Below are positions 1 through 6,230 of a DNA stretch of 7,649 bases, piece by piece. The number at the start of each line of letters is the position of its first letter. The first letter of the stretch is position 1. Under the pieces are notes generated by a model that ran no database searches, was not told the DNA's origin, and saw nothing but the letters and a program-made list of their open reading frames with translations. The stretch comes from Acidobacteriota bacterium (lineage in GTDB: Bacteria > Acidobacteriota > Terriglobia > Bryobacterales > Bryobacteraceae). A program made the translations under genes and the position numbers. The DNA lies in the NCBI GenBank assembly GCA_947505565.1, contig CANNLB010000094.1, positions 1 to 7,649 on the forward strand, written 5' to 3'.

Positions 1-40
1 AGAAGGGTTACGGGCAAATCAACGTTGGCTGACAGTTTGG

Positions 41-669
41 TTAGAAACCGGGCAGGCCGACTCGAATCCGTCGCGAAAACTCCTCGGCTTGGTCGGTGCC
101 TTTACCGCGGCGGTTGATCAGCGCCTGCTGCTGGAGATCGGCAAGGCTGAGGCCAGGGGCGACCAGGAAGTCAGGGAAAGAGTTGTTACAGTTATCGGTT
201 AGACCGAGTTCATCCACCCAAGTTACTCGCGGAAGAGCGCCGGCGAATCGGCCGGGGTCATGCGGGTGTGATAGAGCCGCTCCTCTTCTTCGTCTCGACG
301 GACGTTGGTCCGCAGGCGAATCACGTCCCGTTCCTCCGACAGCATTAAGATCCGCTCGTGCTGCCTGAAGAAGCCCCAGATGGCGGAGGAACTTCCTCAA
401 ATCTCCTTCCGCGCCTCAATCGACGCGGTGAGGTAGCGGTTCTCTCCGAAGTCAAAGTTGACGAGCGTGTGGGCGATCCACGGGGACCCCCAATGGGAGA
501 CGAACAGATCGATACAGCGGAGGTCCCCGATCTTCACTCGGCGGTCTTGCCCCAGGCGAAGTTGCGGATGTTGTTCGGCCCACGCGACTTGAGCGACATC
601 CGGCTGCCATTGGCGATCGTCCGATGGAATCCGTGTGACCCACCCGCCCGCCGCCAAAAACGGAATCAC
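41..669 (-). pseudogene. Degraded Lnb N-terminal periplasmic domain (DUF4105) protein
   Basis: Family-typical segments appear in the expected order on the minus strand but in different frames. From about 669 there is a hydrophobic start followed by DDRQWQPDVAQVAW. Between about 580 and 535 a second frame gives NNIRNFAWGKTAE. The first frame then resumes with IDLFVSHWGSPWIAHT and NFDFGENRYLTASIEARKE, and stops near 399. From about 376 another frame reads FFRQHERILMLSEERDVIRL and ends at TAA (225-223). A further frame gives LTDNCNN and RRIRVGLPGF, ending at TAA (43-41). These match what I know of DUF4105, now called the Lnb N-terminal periplasmic domain, including the tryptophan-glycine block, the NC motif and the RRI-GLPG C-terminus. 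The segment normally lying between FREY and the NC motif is shortened, so a deletion accompanies the frameshifts. The candidate GTG start (669-667) overlaps the stop of the globin remnant. The intact protein would be membrane-anchored with a periplasmic domain. This copy cannot yield a full protein. Confidence 0.85.
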
Positions 670-944
670 CGCTCCCAGTTGCCAGGCGCTGCGCGTCGCC
701 GGGGAGCGGCCACCTTATGACTCAGTTTCGGCCGCAACGGCTCGAGATCATCCAGGCTGTCGACGGCCACCTGCAGGCGACCAACCAGCTTCGCCGCCTG
801 ATCTTTCATGGGCGCTTTGAACATTGCCCGGATGGAGGCGTCCAGTGCGAAGAGCTTGCCGTAGAACAACATCACCATCGGCTGCGCGAAGTCCTCAATG
901 GCGTCGAAACTATTCCGGATGAATTGCTTTTCTTCGCCCGTCAC
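666..944 (-). pseudogene. Truncated single-domain globin (remnant)
   Basis: The reading frame begins at GTG (944-942), giving a 92-residue product that starts MTGEEKQFIRNSFDAIED. Residues 1-76 match the A to E helices of a bacterial haemoglobin-like globin: LFYGKLFALDASIRAMF at 26-42, then MKDQAAKLVGRLQVAVDSLD, then LEPLRPKLSH. Family members are normally about 130-140 residues. Here the match ends at about residue 77, exactly where the proximal-histidine helix (usually LG-RH--YGV) should follow. The remaining 15 residues are arginine- and proline-rich and unlike a globin. The proximal haem ligand and the C-terminal helices are therefore missing, probably by deletion, and haem binding is unlikely. 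The start overlaps the stop of the upstream kinase remnant in GTGA (944-941), which fits a former translationally coupled operon. A second GTGA joins its stop to the next remnant. It could be a short expressed protein, but decay of both neighbours argues against that. Confidence 0.8.
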
Positions 945-2904
945 TCGATCGTTGCTCCTGCCTTCTCACCCAGTTTCTGAAAGTATTGATAGTCTTTTTC
1001 AAAATGCCCCTGGCAACCCGATTTCCCGCGCACCAACTGCCACGCCGCCTCGATCTCGGCGGCGCGCGAGATGACCTAAGGGCGGGACGGCCCAGGGCCC
1101 GCAAGCGCGATGTCGAACTCTGCCGGCGCCGTCTTCGCCCTGGTGAAATTGGCGAGAAAGGTGCCCGGCTTCTCGTGCACGACGAGTTCGCCAAGCTCGG
1201 TCTCCACCGCCGAAGTAGGCGCTCCAGTCTGGCCATCATGAATACGGATGCGAGCCAGCGTGTCCCGCACCAGACGAACGTCGCCTTGCTGCATTTTGAC
1301 CACTTCGCGCCTATGGGGAAGCGATTGGCGCCAAACGCCCCCGCCCGCCGCAGCCTTGTCGTTGTCCCGCAGCGCATCGCCCTACTGCCGCAAGCTGTAA
1401 GCGTAGTTGAGCCGGATGAAGTTGTCGCGCTTGTCGGCCATCAGCGCCTTTTCCAGAAGCTCGATGGATTCGCGGAACCGTAGTATTTGGGCGGGACCGT
1501 CCGTGACCACCGCCACCCGCATCCGCGCGATGCCGAGGTCGCCAAGAGCCCGCTTATCGTCCGGATCAACCGCCACCAGCTTTTCGGCTATCACCGCCAT
1601 TTGCTGGTACGCCGCGGCGGCCTTGTCTCGATTCCCGAGGCGGGGAAGCGGCGGGCTACGTTTCACATCGCCACCATGGTTCCAGGCCAGCATCAATTCG
1701 TGCTCGGTGCGCTTATCGTTCGGATCCTTCTCCACCGCTTCGGGAAGGGCGATCACCCCCTTCGTCGGCCTGCCCCTTGCCGAGTGAGCGCCATGCCGAG
1801 GCCCGCAGATGCCGCGGCCATGGACGTTTTTCATTCGAAGTTGTCCGGCTCGACCAAGGCCAGCGAGCAGGGCGAGCACCTTGCGGTCGCCGCCTTCGCG
1901 ATCCCCCGCGGCATCACCCAGTTCCTGCGCGCGGATGTAGCTTTTCTCCGCACCCTGGGCGTCCCCCTGATTGGACCCGAAGGCCCAGCGCTGCGAGATC
2001 GCGGGCAAGGGAGGGGTCGGACTTGGCGTCCGCCCAAAGGCGCTCCAGGTATTTAAGGCCGGTCGCGAACGGCGTCGAGAACATCGAACACGAACGGATT
2101 GGCGAGTTGGCAGGCCCCTTGCAAGCGGCTCTCGGCCAAGCGGCGCTGGCGTTCCGCGTAGAGAAGACCGACCGAGAGCAGGGCGACGACGAGCGAGGTG
2201 GCGACCACCAAGCGTTGGCGTCGGTCGACAAACTTTCGGGTGCGATACCAAATCGAATCGGACGCCGCGACGACCGGGCGGTTATCGAGATAGCGGCGGA
2301 TCGGTTCCTTGGCCATGGCACGCTCGAGCTCGCGGGGGGTGTACTTGCCCATGCGGTGGGCGTGGACGCCGGTGAGCCGTTCGGAAAACAGCGCGCTCTG
2401 CGAGTACGTATCGCGGGCAACCGGAATAGGCTCACCGCGAACCTGCTCCGGCCTGGCGCAGTCCGGGGTCATCATCCCCATGCCATGGGTCATGGTGTCG
2501 GCGGGTTCCAGGGGGTCCGTCATCAGCAGCTCGCAGATGCCGAAATCGAAGAGCCGAGCGATATCGGGATGTTCGAGGCTGGCGAGGACCTGACGTTCGC
2601 GCTTGGATCGCGCGAGCAGGAAGTCGATGTCCATACCCCGGGGTGACGAGCTTGATGGCGACGGCTTTGTCGTAGACCTCGTCGGTGCGCTTGGCCACAT
2701 AGACGGGACCCAGGCCGCCACTACCGAGTTCGCGGAGAAGCTCATAGGCGCCGACGAAACGGGCCGGGGGTTTCGTGTCCAGATCGATGACCGCGCTCTT
2801 GACGCTGCCGGCGAGGTTGGCGTCGCTGGCGAGCAAGCCGATCACCTGCTCGGCAAGGAACGCTTCGCGATTGGTGTCGGGTTCGTCGAGGCGCTCTCCG
2901 TCAT
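941..2904 (-). pseudogene. Degraded membrane Ser/Thr protein kinase with TPR-like C-terminal region
   Basis: Kinase segments are recognisable in order. A pre-kinase motif REAFLAE...GLLASD comes first, then the glycine loop ELGSGGLGPVYVA (about 2731-2693) and VAIK (about 2662-2651). A frameshift follows near 2637, and the new frame reads GMDIDFLLARSKRERQVLAS. The next segment reads IARLFDFGI (about 2562-2536), which joins subdomain V directly to the DFG motif, so the HRDLKPxN catalytic loop is absent. MMTPDCARPEQVRGEP follows, then a shortened C-lobe, a basic stretch and a transmembrane helix (about 2211-2155). The frame stops near 2053. KYLERLWADAKSDPSLARDL continues in another frame (about 2054-1990). 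TPR-like text follows from about 2002 (GSNQGDAQGAEKSYIRAQEL, VDPDDKRALGDLGIARMRV), broken by in-frame TAG at 1384-1382 and 1078-1076. The last frame ends at TGA (943-941). Intact relatives are acidobacterial kinases of roughly 850-900 residues that follow an ECF sigma gene. With the catalytic Asp lost and at least five disruptions, it is inactive. Confidence 0.9.
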
Positions 2905-3213
2905 ATTCTTTCGCAGCCACGCTTCGGTAAAACGTTGTCCCCGACCGACGCTGGCGACGGAAATATTGAGCGCCTGAGCCGTCTCTTGGATGCTCATGCC
3001 GCCGCCGAGGTAGCGGAGTTCGATAACCTGGGCCCTCCGTCCATCGAAAGCGGCGAGCCCGCCGAGGGCGTGATCGACGAGGATTTGGCGCAGGCGATGG
3101 GCGACGAGACGGCGTAGCTCGTCGTAGATGAGCGGGCTGAGAAGGTCGAAAGCGGCTTTGTCGCCGGACTCCCACCGCGCGAGAAGTAGCGTAACCTGTC
3201 CTGTACCCGGCAT
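2902..3213 (-). pseudogene. Truncated ECF-like RNA polymerase sigma factor
   Basis: The ATG at 3213-3211 opens MPGTGQVTLLLARWESGDKA, then LLSPLIYDELRRLVAHRL, which is the N-terminus of the ECF-like sigma group common in acidobacteria and planctomycetes. It jumps directly to RQILVDHA, then LGGLAAFDGRRAQVIELRYL and MSIQETAQALNISVASV, which are the region 4 helix-turn-helix, and ends near WLRKNM. Only about 104 residues are left, against roughly 185-195 in intact members. The missing blocks fall between AHRL and RQILVDHA (most of region 2, including core binding and -10 recognition) and between VDHA and LGGL (the linker). An extra glycine also interrupts the Y-GG-S segment. Both joins keep the frame. 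A sigma factor without region 2 cannot bind core polymerase or open promoters. The frame runs on past 2902 into the kinase remnant without a proper stop, to about 2842. Its intact ancestor presumably controlled or paired with the downstream kinase gene. Confidence 0.87.
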
Positions 3214-3219
3214 TGGCCC

Positions 3220-3267
3220 TTGGTTATAGTAAAGACTTCAGCTCGTTTGGTTGATTACAATACGAAG
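3220..3267 (+). promoter_or_regulatory. Candidate promoter for the FGE-domain kinase gene
   Basis: Only 54 nt separate the sigma remnant's ATG (3213) from the chosen GTG start of the kinase at 3268, so the promoter must lie here or inside the remnant. TACAAT at 3256-3261 is a good -10 match and would start transcription at about 3268, making a leaderless or near-leaderless transcript. TATAGT at 3225-3230 is an alternative that would give a leader of about 30 nt. No convincing -35 hexamer is seen for either. No strong Shine-Dalgarno precedes the GTG (only ACGAAG). The same AT-richer patch may once have driven the divergent sigma gene. Confidence 0.3.
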
Positions 3268-4884
3268 GTGAAGCTACCGGCCCGAATTAACAAATACGAA
3301 CTCGAACACTTCCTGGGTGGCGGTATGTCCGAGGTTTATCGGGCACTCGATACGGTTTTGGGTCGAACGGTAGCAGTAAAGCTCTTGACGACGCAGACGG
3401 CGCAGAACGAAGAAACGCGGGCGCGGTTCTTGCTGGAAGCGAAGGTGTCGAGCTCGGTGGTGCATGAAAACATCATCACCACTTATGACTACGGCGAAGA
3501 GGACGGTATTCCGTTCCTGGTGCTGGAATATCTGACGGGGCAGAACCTGAAAGAGGCCCTGGCGGCTGAGCCGGAAATGAAGTTAAAGAAGCGAGTCTCA
3601 ATTGCCTTGCAGATAGCCAAGGCTCTGGAGTACGTTCATTCGCGGAAGTTCGTCCATCGGGACGTGAAGCCGGACAACATCCACATCGATGCGCAGGGTC
3701 GCGTGAAATTGATGGACTTCGGAATCGTGAAGACCGAGGAAGTGGCGTTGACGCAGGTCGGGTTTGCGTTGGGTACGCCGCACTACGTCGCTCCGGAGTT
3801 GATTCAGGGCTTGCCGGTTACCTCGCTCGTGGACGTGTACTCGTTTGGTGTCTTGCTGTATGAAGTGCTGACGGGGCGCAAAGCGATCCAAGCGGATACC
3901 GTGGAACGAATTTTCTTCCTGATCTTGCACGAGCCGATTCCGATGGAGCCGATGACGGAAGCCGGCATTCCGGAAGCGCTGCAGGTGATCGTGCGGGGGA
4001 GCACAATGCGAGATCCGGCCAAACGAACCCAGAGTATGGCCGAGGTGGCGGCGGCGTTAGAAGATTGGATGGACGAGAATCCGACGCAGAAGGCCGCGCT
4101 ACCCAACAAACGACGCGTTCACTTGAACAGTCGAATGCTGGCCGGAGGGGTGGCGGTGGCGGCGCTGTGCGCGTTGGGTTTAGGCTATCTTCTGATTAAC
4201 CGCGGGAAAGCCATCGCCCGGTCGAGCGACCCGCAGCGGATCGAGGATCCTGCCGGGGACATGGTAACGGTCCCCGAGGGTGAGTTTCGGTTTGGGGTAG
4301 AGGGCAAGCTCGTTCGGTTACCGGCGTTTTATCTGGATGTCGTCGAGGTGACCAACGAGCGATACGAGGAGTTCTGCCAAGTCACGAAGCGGTCGCTGCC
4401 GACGAATTTCCCCCGGGGGCAACCGGGGCGCCCGGTGGTGAACGTCACGATTGCGGACGCGCAGGCGTTTGCGGCTTGGGCGAAAAAGCGGCTGCCGACC
4501 GAGCAGGAATGGGAACGGGCGGCACGGGGCAGCGACGGGCGGCGGTTTCCATGGGGCGAGGAGCCCAAGCGGGAGTGGGCGAACGTCGACGATAACCCGG
4601 ACGATAGCTGGCATAATTTGGTCTCCGTCGAGGCGTATCGGAATGGCCGCAGCCCCGTGGGGGCGCTGCAAATGATCGGCAACGCCAAAGAGTTCACGGC
4701 CGATCGCACCACGCCCACGGCGCTCGCCATCCGGAGCCATGCGGTGGACGAATCAGTCTGGTACGCCGTAAAGGGCGGCTCGTTCAAAAGCAAGCTGGCC
4801 GAGTCGGTAGCGTTTGCCGTGGAGCCAGTTCCCGCCAGTTACTCCGGTCCGGACTTAGGCTTTCGCTGCGCCCGGGATCGCTAA
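3268..4884 (+). CDS. Transmembrane Ser/Thr protein kinase with extracytoplasmic FGE-sulfatase-like domain
   Basis: This 538-residue Hanks-type kinase appears complete. The N-terminal cytoplasmic domain (about 9-270) has the glycine loop FLGGGMSEVY, catalytic Lys38 in VAVK, helix-C Glu57, HRDVKPDN at 130-137, DFG at 150-152, and the activation segment ending GTPHYVAPE (169-177). A positively charged linker leads to one transmembrane helix (about 289-310). Residues about 329-535 form an FGE-sulfatase (SUMF1/EgtB/PvdO-type) domain: DMVTVPEGEFRFG, FYLDVVEVTN, RPVVNVTIADAQAFAAWA, KRLPTEQEWERAARG, FPWGEE and the closing GFRCARDR. The usual GNVWEW box reads GNAKEF. Only Cys370 and Cys534 occur in this domain, and neither lies in a generating-enzyme active-site arrangement, so a ligand- or wall-sensing role is more likely than catalysis. 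The GTG at 3268 is chosen because MKLPARINKYELE is the family's normal N-terminus. An in-frame TTG at 3220 would add 16 unrelated residues. The stop overlaps the convergent oxidoreductase gene. Substrates cannot be read from the sequence. Confidence 0.95.
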   Translation: MKLPARINKYELEHFLGGGMSEVYRALDTVLGRTVAVKLLTTQTAQNEETRARFLLEAKVSSSVVHENIITTYDYGEEDGIPFLVLEYLTGQNLKEALAAEPEMKLKKRVSIALQIAKALEYVHSRKFVHRDVKPDNIHIDAQGRVKLMDFGIVKTEEVALTQVGFALGTPHYVAPELIQGLPVTSLVDVYSFGVLLYEVLTGRKAIQADTVERIFFLILHEPIPMEPMTEAGIPEALQVIVRGSTMRDPAKRTQSMAEVAAALEDWMDENPTQKAALPNKRRVHLNSRMLAGGVAVAALCALGLGYLLINRGKAIARSSDPQRIEDPAGDMVTVPEGEFRFGVEGKLVRLPAFYLDVVEVTNERYEEFCQVTKRSLPTNFPRGQPGRPVVNVTIADAQAFAAWAKKRLPTEQEWERAARGSDGRRFPWGEEPKREWANVDDNPDDSWHNLVSVEAYRNGRSPVGALQMIGNAKEFTADRTTPTALAIRSHAVDESVWYAVKGGSFKSKLAESVAFAVEPVPASYSGPDLGFRCARDR

Positions 4885-6206
4885 ACTTTCTTCGGGTCCG
4901 GATGCTGCCAGGGCTTCCGATAGGCCCGTGTCAAGAGCTTCGTCGCCTCACTATCCCCGGTCACGACGTGCTGCACGGGATCGTACCGCAGCGTCCGCCC
5001 CGTCTTCATCGCCAGATTGGCCAGGATGCAACTTGCCGACGAGATGAACCCCTGCTCGATATCCGCCACCGGCTTGCTCCGTTTCTCAATCGCCGCCAGC
5101 CAGTCCTTCATGTGCCCGCGAATCGCCGGGGCCACGTGCCGCTCCAAATCTTTCTCGGTCTTATCGATCGGATACTCTTCGAGCTCCATCTTCACATCCC
5201 GATGGATCGACTTCTGCCCCTTATCGAGCGGCTCAAAATCGTAGCTCATCACGCTCGTCTTCAGCGTTCCCTTTTCGCCATAGAAGGTCGCCCCCCACGG
5301 ATATTTCGGGTCCGGCGGATGGCCCCAGCTCCGATGCGTCCAGATCACCTTCACCTCGCCAAAATCAAAGGTCGCTTCCTGCGTATCCGGGATGTTCGCT
5401 ACGCTCCCCGGGTCAATCAGGATCCCCCCCGTCGACGAGATTTTCACGGGCCAGCCTAGATCCATCATCCACCGCACCATATCTAACATATGGACGCACA
5501 TGTCGCCCATGATGCCGTTGCCGTATTCTTCGAACGCCCGCCACCGCCGCGGATGCTGCAACCCGTTCCATGGCCGCATTGGTGCCGGGCCTGTCCACAT
5601 CTCGTAATCGAGCTCGCTCGGCACCGCCGGAGTCGCCGGCCGGTCCTTCGCCCGCATGTGGTAGTAACAGTACACCTCCACATACGCGATCTTCCCCAAC
5701 TTACCCGTTTTGATGATCTCGTCCCGCGCCTCTATCAAGTGCGGCGTACTGCGCCTCTGCGTCCCGATCTGCACCACCCGTTTGTACTTCCGCGCCGCGT
5801 TCAACATCGCTAACCCTTCGGTCACGTCCACCGACACCGGCTTCTGGCAGTAAATATCGACGCCGGACTTACAAGCCTCAAGGAAGGGAAGCGCATGCCA
5901 ATGGTCCGGCGTCCCAATCAGTAACATGTCCAGATCACCCTCTCGTAGCATCTCCTGATAATTGGCGTAGGTGCGCGGACGCTTCTTCGATACCTGCCGC
6001 TGCGCCACCATGTCGGCACAGTTACTCAGCATGGTCTTATCGACGTCGCACAACGACACAACCTCCACCGGGGCCACCTGAATCAGCCGGAACAGGTCGC
6101 TCTTGCCGTACCACCCGGTACCGATAAGCCCCACTCGCTTCGGCTTCTCCTGCCCATACGCAGCCAACGCACCCGCGCTCAAACTAAGGAACCGTCGACG
6201 ATCCAT
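4881..6206 (-). CDS. Tat-exported Gfo/Idh/MocA family NAD(P)-dependent oxidoreductase
   Basis: This is a 441-residue protein. The start at ATG 6206-6204 gives MDRRRFLSLSAGALAAYGQ, a twin-arginine signal with RRRFLSLS and a short hydrophobic stretch, so export of the folded, cofactor-loaded protein is expected. A Rossmann fold follows at about 22-145, with GLIGTGWYG (26-34) for dinucleotide binding, DMLLIGTPDHWHA (93-105) and YCQKPVSVDV (119-128). The family's EKP is QKP here, a variant common in exported members that keeps the lysine. The C-terminal alpha/beta domain (about 146-441) includes GDMCVHMLDMVRW with His239 and the late QGFISSASCILANLAMKTGR segment. Members oxidise or reduce sugars, inositols or their derivatives; the substrate is unknown here. 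The frame stays open upstream to 6566, but that extension is antisense to the PSCyt1 gene and lacks family similarity. No strong Shine-Dalgarno is visible. The stop (TAG on the minus strand, 4883-4881) overlaps the kinase stop. Confidence 0.95.
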   Translation of the reverse strand: MDRRRFLSLSAGALAAYGQEKPKRVGLIGTGWYGKSDLFRLIQVAPVEVVSLCDVDKTMLSNCADMVAQRQVSKKRPRTYANYQEMLREGDLDMLLIGTPDHWHALPFLEACKSGVDIYCQKPVSVDVTEGLAMLNAARKYKRVVQIGTQRRSTPHLIEARDEIIKTGKLGKIAYVEVYCYYHMRAKDRPATPAVPSELDYEMWTGPAPMRPWNGLQHPRRWRAFEEYGNGIMGDMCVHMLDMVRWMMDLGWPVKISSTGGILIDPGSVANIPDTQEATFDFGEVKVIWTHRSWGHPPDPKYPWGATFYGEKGTLKTSVMSYDFEPLDKGQKSIHRDVKMELEEYPIDKTEKDLERHVAPAIRGHMKDWLAAIEKRSKPVADIEQGFISSASCILANLAMKTGRTLRYDPVQHVVTGDSEATKLLTRAYRKPWQHPDPKKV

Positions 6207-6230
6207 GCTAAGAAGTATAAACTCAGGAAC
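6207..6230. promoter_or_regulatory. Candidate bidirectional promoter with overlapping -10 elements
   Basis: Only 24 nt lie between the divergent ATGs of the oxidoreductase (6206) and the PSCyt1 protein (6231). On the plus strand TATAAA (6216-6221) would place a start near 6228. On the minus strand TATACT (6219-6214) would place a start near 6207. The two hexamers share bases 6216-6219, and both transcripts would begin within a few bases of their start codons. AGGA (6225-6228) lies only 2 nt before the plus-strand ATG, close for a Shine-Dalgarno. Any -35 elements must lie inside the opposing genes, and no convincing ones were found. Evidence is by eye only. Confidence 0.4.

Noticed and set aside
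1382..2251. A single intact 289-residue minus-strand gene
   Set aside because: Only the part from about 2002 down is TPR-like. The first 80 codons are a shadow of the kinase transmembrane region in the wrong frame.
1777..2646. Long plus-strand open frame of 289 codons, and similar ones at 986-1483 and 1487-2056
   Set aside because: They lie antisense to the kinase/TPR remnant, have arginine- and proline-rich or otherwise unfamily-like content, and arise from GC-rich third-position bias.
3220..3267. TTG start at 3220 for the kinase
   Set aside because: The added 16 residues match nothing, while GTG 3268 gives the family's normal N-terminus ten residues before the glycine-loop region.
4329..4793. 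Minus-strand open frames inside the kinase gene (also 3598-3930 and 3804-4109)
   Set aside because: Antisense shadows of the FGE and kinase domains, whose sense-strand motifs are unambiguous.
4252..4881. Active formylglycine-generating enzyme
   Set aside because: The domain is tethered to a kinase, lacks the catalytic cysteine arrangement, and has an altered GNVWEW box.
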